A stretch of 64,000 nt of DNA, taken from NCBI RefSeq assembly GCF_027595985.1, contig NC_073306.1, positions 81,827,599 to 81,891,598 on the forward strand, in the 5' to 3' direction. The position numbers were made by a program, and so were the translations under genes. Position 1 is the stretch's first letter. Each line of letters starts with the position of its first letter. Below are positions 22,153 to 33,235 of this stretch, piece by piece. The DNA is from Sorex araneus. Its lineage: Eukaryota > Chordata > Mammalia > Eulipotyphla > Soricidae. The notes below the pieces were generated by a model. The model searched no databases. It was not told the origin of the DNA and saw nothing but the letters and a program-made list of their open reading frames with translations.

Positions 22153-22340
22153 GGAATTTTGGGGGTCTCCCAAGCCATGCTCAGAAGGCCTGGGGCTCCT
22201 CTGGGAGATTCTTGGCCACTTGGACTGGTGATATAATGTGAGGACCCAGGGATGTACTGCGTGGACCGTGTGGAGCCAGGAACCAACCCTGTGAAGGTTG
22301 GAGGGGACTATGTATGAAGCAGATTGGGTGCTTCTACCTG
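22153..22340 (-). mobile_element. Old SINE-like sequence
   Basis: Has GCCATGCTCAGAAGGCC, CTTGGCCACTTGG and CAGGAACCAACCCTG. It resembles the decayed unit at 2776-3060. Confidence 0.4.
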
Positions 22341-22584
22341 TGAGGTTATATTTCCCAGATATTTTAGTATTGTAAACCATTGGTAAATCAATTAAATTTA
22401 GGTTAAAAATAAAAATGATAAAACACTCTAGAACTCATACATGATCTTTTTAATTCTATATTTTACTGCAAATTTTTTTATTAGTGCCTGTACGTTATTT
22501 TAAAACTTTACAATTGTAAGATGAATAATAGAAATTTTTTAAGTTACGTGAGATTCCAAATGCTGCATAAATATTTATGTAATT

Positions 22585-22750
22585 GGGGCTGGAGCAATAG
22601 TATAGCACGTAGAGCGTTTGCCTTGCACGTGGCCAACCCGGGTTCGATTCCCAGTATCCCATATGGTCCCCTGAGCACCGCCAGGAGTAATCCAGGAAGT
22701 CAGGAGTTACTCCTGTGCATTGCCGGGTGTAACCCAAAAAGCCAAAAAAA
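22585..22750 (+). mobile_element. SINE type A
   Basis: Flanked by ATTTATGTAATT and ATTTATGTCATA. There is a short local rearrangement at AATCCAGGAAGTCAGGAG. Confidence 0.92.
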
Positions 22751-22766
22751 ATTTATGTCATAAATT

Positions 22767-22770
<4 letters not shown>

Positions 22771-22812
<42 letters not shown>
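22771..22812. repeat. (GT)n microsatellite
   Basis: Twenty-one GT units immediately before a type B SINE. Confidence 0.97.
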
Positions 22813-22814
<2 letters not shown>

Positions 22815-23068
22815 CCTCTAGGAGAGCCCTGCAAGCTACTGAGAGTATCCTGCCCACACAGAAGAGCCTGGCAAGCTTCCTGTGGTGTATTTGATATGCC
22901 AAATACAGTAACAATAACATTCTCATTCCCCTGAGCCTGAAAAGAGCCCCTAATCGTTGGGAAAGACAAGTAAAGAGAGGCTGCTAAAATCTCAGGGCTG
23001 GGACAAATGGAGACGTTACTGGCGCCCTCTTGAGTAAATTGATGAACAATGGGATGACAGTGACAGAT
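22815..23068 (+). mobile_element. SINE type B, long form, no head
   Basis: Starts at the first GGAGAGCCCTGCAAGCTACT unit. It contains the long-form insert (CTCATTCCCCTGAGCCTGAA to CAGGGCTGGGACAAATGG) and ends at GATGACAGTGACAG. Confidence 0.88.
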
Positions 23069-23500
23069 ACAGAATATTATGTTAATGAAAGTCATACTTT
23101 TTTTTTAGCATTTAGTTTGTATTATTTAGGTCAACAACATAGTTCTTTATTTGATTTATATTATTTCTCCTAATTGTAAAGTATTGCTTAGTTCCTTTGG
23201 TCTATTTCAGGTAGCTACGAGGCTATTGATTTCTTTTGTGTATTTTAGATTCTTTAATTAATATTTCTTTATTCAGTCAGCTTTTGGTCATTGGACCATT
23301 TTACCTTGGAGACTGTGATTAAGTTTTGAGGGTATAGGGTAATCAGTCAGCTCGAGTTTTATGACTCCTGGCTGAAAAACATTAATTAGCAGTTCTCAAA
23401 TCTGGATGGAATTTCAAGGCAGTAACAACAAAACATACTCCCAAGCCCTATTCTGACCTTGTGAACTAGAGTATCTGGAATGAGACCTGGGAATTTGTAT
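23069..23500 (+). other. Intron 1 sequence, nothing recognised
   Basis: No named repeat or exon. Confidence 0.55.
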
Positions 23501-23504
23501 TTTG

Positions 23505-23872
23505 GGGCGTGGGGGATTTGGGCCATGTCCAGCTGTACTCAGGGTTTAATCCTGGCTTTGTGTTCAGGGCTTCCTCCTTGCAGTGCCTGTGGGACCATAT
23601 ATGGTGCCAGGAATCAAACCATGGTATAAAACCAAATGCCACATATAAGACCAAATGCCTTACCCCTGTGTACTATTTCTCTGGCCACAGGAATTTCTGT
23701 TTGTGGTCATTTGGGCCACACCTAACAGTGCTCAGGTGTTACTCCTGGCTCTGCACTCAGGAATCACTCCCGGCGGGCTTGGAGAACCATATAGTATTCT
23801 GGGGAGCTTACTTGGGTCAGCCATCTGCAAGGCAAGCATTGTGTCTGCTGTATGATCACTCCATCCCTCACC
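23505..23872 (-). mobile_element. Two adjacent old SINE type A copies
   Basis: About 23505-23688 and 23700-23872. The second has CACTCCCGGCGGGCTTGG and TATGATCACTCCATCCC. Confidence 0.7.
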
Positions 23873-24064
23873 CCAGGATTTCTGTTTTTTTTTTTTTAAA
23901 CATCCTAGATCCTATTGCTCTAAAAACTGTACATATGTTAATCCAGGAAGTTAGAAAACTTTGTATTTGGGTTGCTTCTGTTGCTTCCCATTCCCATTGA
24001 ATTGCCTTTAGTAATAGTAGCACTGTAGCACTGTCGTCCTGAGTACTAAGAAAAAATTCAGTGA

Positions 24065-24242
24065 GGGGCCGGAGTGATAGCACAGCGGGTAGGGCGTTTG
24101 CCTTGCACGTGGCCGACCCAGGTTTGATCCCCGGCATCCCATATGGTCCCCCAAGCACCGCCAGGAGTAATTCCTGAGTGCAAAGCCAGGAGTAACCCCT
24201 GAGCATCGCTGGGTGTGACCCAAAACCAAAAAAAAAAAAGAA
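24065..24242 (+). mobile_element. SINE type A, young, full length
   Basis: Head GGGGCCGGAGTGATAG, end ATCGCTGGGTGTGACCC. Flanked by AAAAAATTCAGTGA and AAAAAATTCAATGA. It shares the CCCCCAAGCACC and GTGCAAAGCC variants with the copies at 133-315 and 54586-54773, so the three may be one subfamily. Confidence 0.95.
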
Positions 24243-24338
24243 AAAATTCAATGATCATTAAATACTTAATCCACTTGTACTATATCTCACTGTTAGGGGC
24301 TAAGAGAGGTGAAATGCCTTATTAAAAACTACTTGAGA

Positions 24339-24416
24339 GATATGTGTGTGTGTGTATGTATATATGTATACACACACTGTATATACAAACACACACATAC
24401 ACACATATAAAACCAC
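24339..24416. repeat. (TG)n/(TA)n/(CA)n compound microsatellite
   Basis: TGTGTGTGTGTATGTATATA followed by ACACAC tracts. The arms are partly self-complementary. Confidence 0.9.
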
Positions 24417-25117
24417 ACAAGGCTCAACCTTTAAAGCATGTTAGTAATCTCTTATAATGGCCCCCGGTTTAATGACCCCTGGGTGAAATACAACAAACTT
24501 ACACACTTCTAAGGAAATTTTTTGGAGCATTTTCAGTGGTCTATTCACAACAAACAATACAAAATTATTTCAGTTCTGCTGTGAGCCTGCGGGGACGCTG
24601 ACTTGGGAGCACTGGGTCCTACCCACACGCTGCGCCCAGCTGGCCCCAGAACCTGGGCAGTGTGAGGGGACAGGCCAGCCCACCCCATCCTGTTGCCAAT
24701 CGTGGGACTCCGATAACTTCTTGCACTCTGGCGGACCCCCCTGGTCGCACTTTCATTTTCTCCGGCTTTATTTTTAACCACCCTGATTCAGTTTGCTGGT
24801 TCATTCAATTGGGGAATTATTTATTTTTGAGGGTTTTCTTACCCTGTGTCTCCCCAAGGTCCTTCAGACCATCTGCATCCCCGCCACCACTCCTGGCAGT
24901 TTATAGGACAGATCTACGGACTGTGCACTGACTTCTGCTGCTGTTATCAGCGGTGCAAGTTCCAATTATGTTGTTTCCTGTGTTTATTTATACCAAGATA
25001 GTGTGTCACATAAACATCCCCAGTCAGCTTCATCTGGGCATCGGCACTTCTAACTGATTTCTCATACCCCAGATCTGAATTGGGTAGAATGGTGTGGGGT
25101 GGGGGCAGAAGCTCTCG
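24417..25117 (+). other. Intron 1 sequence, unrecognised, partly GC-rich
   Basis: About 24590-24920 is moderately GC-rich with no repeat I can name. There is no splice-flanked open frame. Confidence 0.5.
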
Positions 25118-25342
25118 GTTTCTCTCTCTCTCTCTCTCTCTCTCTCATTCACTCTCACTTTCACTCTCCCTCCCTTCCTCTCTTTTACTATCTTTCTCTC
25201 CCTCATTCACTCTTACTCTTGCTATCCTTCCCTTCCTCTTTCTCTCTCTCTCCCACACGCATGCTCATTCACTCTTGTTCTCCCTCCATCTCTCTCTCTC
25301 TTGCTCTCTCTCTCACTCCCACTTTCTTTCTCTCTCTGTTTT
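25118..25342. repeat. (TC)n polypyrimidine tract
   Basis: About 225 bp of CT-rich repeat with interruptions. Serine/leucine-rich open frames here are artefacts. Confidence 0.95.
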
Positions 25343-25345
25343 TGT

Positions 25346-25486
25346 TTGGAAGCCACTCAGGGCTTATGCCTGACTACACTCAGGAATTCCTCCTGGCGGT
25401 GCTCAAGAAACTCAGTGGGATGCCAGTGATGAAACCAGTCAGCTACTTGCAAGGCCCTACCCACTGAACTATCTCTTTGGCCCCAG
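25346..25486 (-). mobile_element. Old SINE type A ending in the (TC)n tract
   Basis: CACTCAGGAATTCCTCCTGG and ACTATCTCTTTGGCCCC. The TC tract lies where its poly(T)-side tail would be, so it may have grown from the tail. Confidence 0.75.
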
Positions 25487-25790
25487 AAGTTCTTTTAATA
25501 GATGCCCTCAGTCATTACATTCTCTTCCAAGTCCTGCCTCTTCCATGCTGTTAGCAGTGCTTCAGGGGAGCATTTCCTATGCCAAGAAAAGCCATTCTTG
25601 TTCTTCTGCCCGGCTAGACTTTCTGTCACATAGACAGAAGACCAGCAACCACATGTGGCAAACTAGGGCATGGTAAACACTGGGCTCGGTAGACAAAACG
25701 GGACGAGTCCGATTTAGAAATGAGAAGATGGGGAAGGAAGACCCTTGTGCCGAGCCAGACTCTTCTGTATTTATTTGCTGTTAGAGATAG

Positions 25791-25992
25791 GGCTGGAACG
25801 ATAGCACAGTGGTAGGGCATTTGCCTTGCATGCGGCCGACCCGGGTTCAGTTTCTCCACCTTTCTCGGAGAGCCTGGCAAGCTATCCATGGTGTATTTGA
25901 TATACCAAAACCAGTAACTAGTCTCATAATGGAGACGTTACTGGTGCCTGCTCGAGCAAATGGATGAGCAACGGGATGACAGTGACAGTGAT
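25791..25992 (+). mobile_element. SINE type B with deletion between internal repeats
   Basis: Complete head and 3' end, but only one GAGCCTGGCAAGCTA unit. The segment between the two units is missing, exactly as recombination between them would give. Tail GATGACAGTGACAGTGA. Confidence 0.9.
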
Positions 25993-26885
25993 TTAATATT
26001 TATTAGTGGGGTTTAGGAGGGAAGGAATGCATATATTTAACAAACATTGTTGAGGACTTAGCAGGAAGCACTGTGACTAACAGTGCCTTGTAAAATTTGC
26101 CTCACTGAGTATTTTATCTTTAGCTTAGCTTGTCTTTGAATGGACATTGTATTAGTAAAGAACCCTGCTAGGAAATAGCACACACAAAAGAGTTCATTGA
26201 GGAGAGTTTAATAAAGAGTCTATTTATAAAGTTGTGGGTCTGGTTAATGAAACTAAGTTGAATGGTATATTACTCTGGAGCAATGGCAGTTGTTATTATG
26301 TGGCAGTTATTTATGATTACATAGGTCTTAATAGACAAGGAGAAAGAGTAGTTACTGTATTACAAGCAGGATCTTTATGATTGGCTGCTTACTAAAGTTT
26401 TGGACCTTTAGTTATAACATGGGAAACTTGCCTGCCAGGGAGAGACATAGGAACACAGGACCTTTAGTTGGAACATAGGAAATTTACCTGGCAGGGAGAG
26501 AACTGGAGAAATTAAAACCTGGACCATACTTTCTTGCCTATGTCTTCAATTGACTGAAGCCAAGGAGAAGTTAAAGGCTAAGGGAACCCTCACTGAGACA
26601 GTCTACTTGTTCTTTTACACTAAATCAGATTCCTGATGTATTCCACTTTGGAGTTTCCCAGAGTGACAGCTTGAGGTGTGTAATTTCTCTTCTTTTTCGT
26701 CACAGGACTGGCTCTCTTGGTCTCTCCTTTCACATTTCAAAAATAGAACTATTTTACTTTCTTAACCCCCCCCCCAAATAAATCCATGTCTTCATTTTTT
26801 AGAGATTGGGGTGGAGTTTGGTTGTATATTCACATATATGTATATCATTTACATAAAAGTATTTTATATTAAAAACTGTATTTTT
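25993..26885 (+). other. Intron 1 sequence, nothing recognised
   Basis: Contains a local direct repeat (GGACCTTTAGTT...CATGGGAAACTTGCCTGCC / GGACCTTTAGTTGGAACATA) at about 26401-26500. Confidence 0.5.
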
Positions 26886-26887
26886 GT

Positions 26888-27045
26888 CACACTGCAGTGC
26901 TTTGCTTGGGCTGCTTTTCAGCTCTATGGTTGAGAGTTGCTTGCTCCTGGCAGTATTGGGGGAACCATGTGATGCCAGCAGTCAAACTTAAGTTTTCAAA
27001 ATGCAGTGTGCATTCCAGACTGTTGTGCTAATCTCTACAGTTTTC
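26888..27045 (-). mobile_element. Very old SINE type A
   Basis: GCTCCTGGCAGTATTGGGGG and a poor head. Confidence 0.45.
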
Positions 27046-27147
27046 AGGACCTGTTTCTAAAGAATCTTACCTAGGTGATTCTGTCAGAGAATTGGTGAAT
27101 CATTTTTTGGGGGTGAAGGGGAGAGGGTGGGGATCTGGAGAGTTTGG

Positions 27148-27297
27148 GCCATACCCAGCTTTGTTAAGGGGACTTATTCCTAACTCTGTACTTAGGGATC
27201 ACTCCTGACAGGCTTGGGGGACCATCTAGGGTATTTGGGATTGAACCCTGGTTGGCTGCATGTGAGGCAAGTACCCACTGTACTATCGATCCAGTCC
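27148..27297 (-). mobile_element. Old SINE type A
   Basis: GGGCCATACCCAGCTTTG to CTATCGATCCAGTCCC. Confidence 0.8.
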
Positions 27298-27319
27298 CAT
27301 GAGTCTTTGATTTCTTGTC

Positions 27320-27501
27320 TTTTTCTTTTTCTTTTTTTGCTTTTTGGGTCACATCCAACGATGCACAGGGGTAATTCCTGGCTCTGCACTCAGGAACCAC
27401 TCCTGGTGGTGCTCAGGGAACCATATAGAACGCTGGGAATTGAACCTGGGTTGGCAATGTGCAAGGCAAACACCCTATCCACTGTGTTATCATTCCAGCT
27501 C
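27320..27501 (-). mobile_element. SINE type A, full length
   Basis: Flanked by TCTTTGATTTCTT on both sides (27304-27316 and 27505-27517). Confidence 0.93.
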
Positions 27502-27519
27502 CGATTCTTTGATTTCTTT

Positions 27520-28650
27520 ACTAATTTCTAGGGTTTCTGAGAGGACAGTATGCCTGGAGATTGAGGAGGCAGTGGATAGTGGTCCAAGATAAAACTGTAG
27601 AAAGATAATGGGTAATGGAAGTGGATTCTCTTCCCTTCCAGCTAGGTCCCAGCAAGGCTCCACACCCAGTCTCTGTCATCTCAGCAGGCCCACCTCCAAT
27701 CTCAGATTCAGCTTGCCTTTTCAACCTTCCAGGTGAGAGAAACCTCTCAGCTGACTTGCCAGTGACCTTTTTTGCAGCTAGAAGCTGATTCCTTTCCCTT
27801 TTGGCTGGGTTTTGGAAGCCTCTTCACCTGACCATTTCAGCAGGCCTACCTCCACATTTCAGATCCTGTTTATTCACTCAGCCTTTCATTCCAATGTCCA
27901 TTCCTTGTTCCTTGCATCTGTAACTCCATTTACCATTACTCTACTCATTGCACCTCAAACTGCAAACACATTCCTTCTATCACTGGGTGAATATCAGCAG
28001 GAAGGAAAAGAGCTACACAGAGCCTAATCTATCAAAGACTCCTAGTGAAGCTAACTATAAAGATTCACTGTCAGTACTGCAAGAGCAAAGCAAACACAAT
28101 GGGATTTCCAAGAAGCTCACCAAGCTCATTGAGTGAAAAATAACAGCACAGAAGGCTAAAGCAATACCAACCAATTATGTAAACTCCCAGAAAATTACTT
28201 TAATGACACCATGTTGAGGATGTTTAATGAACTCAAAAACCAGTGGCACATAATCAAGAAAACACAAGAAAGTATTTTGTTTTTCCCATTGGTTTTCTAG
28301 TGTTCTTGCTGTGCTGGGTGTGAGTTTTTTAGCTAGACCCCCCTGGAAGATGCTGAGGAATTAGCCTGGGGGTTGCACTCTTCTTGCTCTGCCCTCTTTA
28401 CAGAATGACAAGATGTGTAACTGCGAGCAGTGTGTAATTTGCTGAGTAGATCTGTAATGTGGCCATGTATGCGGCCTCATGCTTTAGAAGCATTAATATG
28501 GTGCGGGTCAGCTGTGGAGGCTGCTGGTACGAAGCCAGAAGGATGGGTCTCTACCTCCCTTTCAGGGGTAGGCCCCAGTGATGTCATCCAGAGACTAACC
28601 TTCCTCAGAATGATGAAGAAGCAAGAAGAAGCAGTCCTGGGCCCCTTAAA
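27520..28650 (+). other. Unrecognised block, possibly retrotransposon-derived
   Basis: 27600-28270 reads like moderately A-rich coding debris (ATGTTGAGGATGTTTAATGA, encoding MLRMFNELK-like peptide in one frame), reminiscent of L1 ORF1. 28400-28650 has GGCCATGTATGCGGCC and GCTGTGGAGGCTGCTGG, loosely like the start of the module repeat at 11455. I cannot assign it firmly. Confidence 0.35.
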
Positions 28651-28964
28651 ATGACTCAGGTTGGGTATTGGAAATTTAATTTTTAATGGTTTTAGCTCCT
28701 TTTCTATGAATTAAAATATATATTCACATACAAATAGAACCTTAGCCTTTTTTGTATATTCATCAAAAACCTTGACAGTGCAACAAGATCCAACAGTTTT
28801 GATTTCATAAAATATAGTAGAATGTTGAATTTATATCATTAGGAAAAGCACAGAAGTAGAGATGTTGAGAAAATCGTATTGGACAGACATTTCACTGAAG
28901 GGAGAAATTCTAAATAATCTTATATTAAATTATTTTCTGGCACTCTGAAGGGCCTCATTTTTGT
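28651..28964 (+). other. Intron 1 AT-rich sequence, nothing recognised
   Basis: No named repeat or exon. Confidence 0.5.
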
Positions 28965-28967
28965 GTT

Positions 28968-29100
28968 TTGCTTTTTTTTTTTTGTGGGGGTGGGGTGGCG
29001 TTGTTGTGCTAGAAATTGAATGCAGGGCCCCTCATATGCAAAGCATGCACTCAACTGCTTAGTTACATCCGGCTGAGTTACATCCAAGCCCTTTCTGAAG
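28968..29100 (-). mobile_element. Very old SINE type A
   Basis: T run, then AAATTGAATGCAGGGCCCCT and CATGCAAAGCATGCACTC. Confidence 0.4.
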
Positions 29101-29604
29101 GATTTCAACTTGCTGCTTTTTGAGGACTAGAGCAGGACAGAGGATGGGAAATAGTTAAATTATAATTAAATTTGTGTAAATTTTCTCTGGAGGCTTTGCT
29201 TGTATTTAGTAATTGTACAGTTGTTAGCCTCATTGAAAATACAAAAGTATTGTTTTCAGAAATAAGGGTTTTGTTTCCTAAGATTACAGTTTAATTTGTT
29301 GTATTTGAAGACTTTACAGCTGTATTGAATTCTCTGAGAAGCATCCACCTACACGGGATTAAATATGTAAGAATTTATTAACAGCAGAATACCTGTGAGA
29401 AGAAATAGAGAGTGTGTCAGAGAAACTTAAAAGAGCCCTAAAGCCACCTTACAAGTCTAACCCCAGTGAGGTAAGAGAGGAAGAAGAAAGGAGAATTGAG
29501 TAGAAAGTTCTTAGGCTGCATAGAACTTTCAGGGATTGCCTGGCAAGGCTGTTGGAGAGTTCTTGAGCTAAATTTACTAGTCAGAGAAGATCTGCATTCC
29601 TTCT
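29101..29604 (+). other. Intron 1 sequence, nothing recognised
   Basis: No named repeat or exon. Confidence 0.5.
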
Positions 29605-29605
29605 G

Positions 29606-29925
29606 TCGCAGCAATTGTACAGTGGGTAGGATGCTTGCCTTGCACATGACTGACCCAGTTTCAGTCCCCAGCATCCCATATGGCCCTCTGAGCATTGCCA
29701 GGAGTAACTTTTTTTTTGGAGGGGGGGCAAGTTATATTCTTTCTTTTTTTTAATTAGTGAATCACCATGAGTTACAATTACAAACTTATGAACTTTCATG
29801 TTTGCATTTTGTTTATATCCTTCCACCAGTGCCCAGTCCCCTCCACCAATGTTCCCAGTATCCCTCCCAGCCAGGAGTAAATTTTGAGCATCACCAGCGT
29901 GCTCAAAAAGCATCACTCAAAAACA
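29606..29925 (+). mobile_element. SINE type A split by an L1 tail
   Basis: The head and CCCCAGCATCCCATATGG lie before the insert, and GCCAGGAGTAAATTTTGAGC after it. The host duplication of the insert is the SINE's own GCCAGGAGTAA (29697-29707 and 29870-29880). Confidence 0.88.
29708..29869 (-). mobile_element. Short 5'-truncated L1 3' end in a SINE
   Basis: On the - strand: GGGAGGGATACTGGGAACAT, TTGGTGGAGGGGACTGGGC and TAACTCATGGTGATTCAC, plus the tail. It is only about 160 bp long, flanked by an 11-bp perfect duplication. Confidence 0.88.
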
Positions 29926-30019
29926 AACAAATCACACAAAAATAAGATCTGTATTTCTTATAGTTGTATAGGAGCAGCTAATGGGAAGCCTGTGCTCCCT
30001 AGAAATCTTAGAGGCACAG

Positions 30020-30160
30020 GCCAGAGTGTTAGTATCGCAGGTAGGATGCTTGCCTTGCATGGCCAATTCAGGTTTGGTAATGGGTACTATACATAGGTCC
30101 CCCAAGCACCACCAGGAGTAGGTCTTGAGCACCATTGGATATAGCCCAATCACCCCCAGG
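30020..30160 (+). mobile_element. Old SINE type A
   Basis: GGCCAGAGTGTTAGTATCGC head; CACCACCAGGAGTAGGTC; 3' end TATAGCCC. Confidence 0.7.
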
Positions 30161-30180
30161 ACCCCCAAGACACATCTCAT

Positions 30181-30935
30181 CCCAATAAAAATATTAGAAG
30201 TATATTTTCAGTACCATCTTATCTTCTTATAATTAATTTTTTTGGAATCCATTATCATCTACTAAATCATTGCCTTTCAATTAAAATATTAAGGACTTTT
30301 ATTTATCCACTTATAAACCATACATAGAGAAGAGAGTATTATTTTTGAAATCATAGCAAACGCGTTCCCTCCACATAGTCACATGTACTCTCACCTACCA
30401 AGTGCTTATTGCATAAGTTCTCCCCCTTTTTACAGTTAGTGTTTTTCTTTTGTGTGAATCCATTAGCATATAATCATACTGTTTTTTCCACTTAAATCCA
30501 CCTACACTTGGCCCCCATCACACTCTGTCATCCCAAACTAAAATTTCTCGTAAGTGTGTCTATACTCAGTCTCTGATTTTTTTTAAAAAATCTTTTTTGA
30601 ATTGACTTTAGTCAGGGTTTGATCCTTACAACTTAACAAAACTGTTCTTGTTAATAAGGTTGTTAGTGATCTGCAAATTACTAAGAATCCCAGTGATCAG
30701 TTTTTAGTTTTCAACTAAACTTTCATCAGTACTTGACAAAGTTAATCACTTTTTCTTCTTGAAATATAATATATTATTTGACTTCCAGGATACTAGATAT
30801 TTTTGGTTTTACGTGTATCCCACTGGTCACTCATTATCAATGTTTTTTGCTATTCCTCCTCCTTGATCTTTAAATTTGATGTAAAATTGAGATTTTTACA
30901 TTGAGATTGCATTCAGGATTGTATCTTTCATTGTT
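30181..30935 (+). other. Intron 1 AT-rich sequence, nothing recognised
   Basis: Some stretches resemble old L1-type AT-rich filler, but no motif is convincing. Confidence 0.5.
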
Positions 30936-30937
30936 GT

Positions 30938-31105
30938 TTTTGTTTTTTGGGCCACACTGAGTGGTGCTCAGGGACTTCTGTCTCTGTGCTGAGAGGATCA
31001 CTCCTAGTAGTACATGAGGGACCATGAGATGCTGGGGATCAAAACTGGGTTTTCTGCATGCAGAAAATGAGCTCTCACCCGTTGATCTCTCTCTCTCCAG
31101 CCCTA
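30938..31105 (-). mobile_element. Old SINE type A
   Basis: TTTTTTGGGCCACACTGAGT to CTCTCTCTCCAGCCCT. Confidence 0.8.
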
Positions 31106-31239
31106 AGGAGAAAAAAATCATATCATTTGTCTTTAGGGTAATGCTTCTCTTCAATGTTAAACTTAAGTATTCAACTACTGACTCAATATAACCTGAATGT
31201 CCCAGATTTAACTCTGAATTTTAGACTTTTATTTTTATT

Positions 31240-31423
31240 GATTTTTTTTTTGTTTTTGTTTTGCTTTTTGGATCACACCTGGCAATGCACAGGGGTTACT
31301 CGTCGCTCTGCACTCAGGAATCACCCCTGGCGGTGCTCATAGACCATATGGGATGCTGGGAATCAAACCCGGGTCGGCCGCATGCAAGGCAAATGCTCTA
31401 CCCGCTGTACTATTGCTCCAGCC
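31240..31423 (-). mobile_element. SINE type A, full length
   Basis: Flanked by GAATTTTAGACTT on both sides. Confidence 0.94.
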
Positions 31424-31618
31424 CAGAATTTTAGACTTAATGTCTAACCAGTTGGCCACATGCGACCAGCAAAATCATGTGATCTGGCATCTGTATGTGA
31501 TAGGACAGCATCTAGTTGGCTGCCTCAATTGCTATATTGTATGGCTGTCAAATAATGTTGTTAAATACTAGATGGCCCTTAGATAAAAGGTTCTCCATCA
31601 CTGGTCTAAAACTAAAAC

Positions 31619-31801
31619 TTTTTTTTTAATTTTTTGTTTTTGTTTTTGGGTCACACCTGGCAACGCATAGGAGTTCCTTCTGGCTCTGCACTCAGGAATT
31701 ACTCCTGGCAGTGCTCAGGGACCATATGGGATGCTGGGAATTGAACTTGGGTCAGCTGCGTGCAAGGCAAATGCCCTACCCCCTGTGCTATTGCTCCAGC
31801 C
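31619..31801 (-). mobile_element. SINE type A, left arm of an inverted pair
   Basis: Ends in CTATTGCTCCAGCC only about 9 bp before an opposite copy. Flanked by CTAAAACTTTT and CTAAACTTTT. Confidence 0.93.
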
Positions 31802-31810
31802 CTAAACTTT

Positions 31811-31998
31811 TGGGGCTGGAGCTATAGTACAGCAGTGAGAGGGCTTGCCTTACATGTGGCTGACCGTGTTCAATCCCTGACATCTATATATTACTTTGAG
31901 CATTGCCAGGAGTGAGTCCTGAGTACTAGAGCCAGGAGTAACCCTGATCATCGTGGAGGTGACCTAAAAAGCCTGCCCCCCCCAAAAAAAAAAGAAAA
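31811..31998 (+). mobile_element. SINE type A, right arm of an inverted pair
   Basis: Head GGGGCTGGAGCTATAG; diverged body; A tail interrupted by a C run. Confidence 0.88.
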
Positions 31999-32264
31999 AA
32001 CCCACAAAAAACAGAACTAAAATGTTTGCCTTCTCAGCCAGACTTAGAGCAGCTTCGTTCTTTAGTTCATATGTCAAAATTCTCTCCTTTCACAGTCTAC
32101 ATTCAAAACATCAAAAAAATTATTTACACTGATTTTAGAATATATCCAAAATCTCACCAATTTCAATACTCGACTGTTTCCACCCTTAACCAGACCAGCC
32201 TGGTTTTGGTCTGTATTATTGCAGTAGTCTTCCTGGATAGTCTCCCTTGTGCTGAACTTTTGGT

Positions 32265-32428
32265 TTGTCTTGTTTTGAGACCACACCAGGCAGTACTCAG
32301 GGCTTACTCTAGGCTCTGTACTCAGTAATTACTCCTGGTGGGTTCGGGAGACCATATGGGATGCTGGGGATTGAACCTAGGTAGGCCCCCTGGGGCAAGG
32401 CAAGCTTCCTACCTTCTCCTGCCTCATG
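32265..32428 (-). mobile_element. Old SINE type A
   Basis: GAGACCACACCAGGCAGTAC to CCTACCTTCTCCTGCC. Confidence 0.78.
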
Positions 32429-33070
32429 AAAATTTTTTTTTGAATTAACATAAAGTCAAAAGTGTTTATTAAACCTGTGGCAGTTCAGGCTTATGTACAA
32501 AACCCTTCACTGTGTTTGCATCTTAGGACTAAAGCCAGGATCTTTATAGTGAAACATGAAGTCATGTGTCATCTGCATTCTGACCGTATATACCAGTGTT
32601 TCAACTTAACTCTTTTTTCTTCTGTTCATTACCAGTAGCTTGCTCATGCAGCTTCTTGCTCTTCCTGAAATACATTAAGCTTTTATAGGCCAGTATCTTA
32701 AACATTTAAACAACTAAACTTGAAACTGCACAAGTTCTTCACGTAAGCAGAAGTTTCAGGGTGTGGCCTGTTTTCAAAATAATAGGGAGGAACATAGAAT
32801 AAAAAGCACATAGGTCTGTGGTAAAGTATAATTGGAGAATGAGGAGTTATCTTCTGATTATTTCTCTTAATAAAGAGAGAATGAGATTATTAGCTGAGAG
32901 TGAGATTGATAGGAGGTATTTTAAATTTAAAACGAAGAAGGTATTTGGTAACTGGCAGGGAAATGGGATGGTGAATAGGTTTTAAAGTTAAGTATCATTA
33001 AAGCCTATTAGCCGAAACCAAGATAAACACCTTATAATTTCATTCATTTGTGGTGTATGGCAAAAACTGC
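32429..33070 (+). other. Intron 1 sequence, nothing recognised
   Basis: No named repeat or exon. Confidence 0.5.
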
Positions 33071-33071
33071 A

Positions 33072-33232
33072 GCACTTTAGCACTGTCGTTCCGTAGTTCA
33101 TTGATTTGCTTGAGCAGGCACCAGTAAACGTCTCCATTGTGAAATGTTGTTACTGTTTTTGGCGTATCGAATACGCCACAGGTAGCTTGCGGGTTCTCCA
33201 AGAGGGACGGAGGAATCGAACCCGGGTCGGCC
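33072..33232 (-). mobile_element. SINE type B, second copy with internal-repeat deletion
   Basis: On the - strand, one GTAGCTTGC unit is left where full copies have two. The rest of the body and B box (GGGTTCGATTCC) are kept, but the head stops at GGCCGACC, so the 5' end is truncated too. Confidence 0.85.
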
Positions 33233-33235
33233 ACA

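Noticed and set aside
24545-24931. Moderately GC-rich stretch as an alternative FNBP1L exon or promoter
   Set aside because: No convincing acceptor/donor pair around a conserved frame and CpG density is far below that at 7-8.4 kb.
25080-25467. Serine/leucine-rich frames at the (TC)n tract
   Set aside because: Direct translation of a microsatellite.
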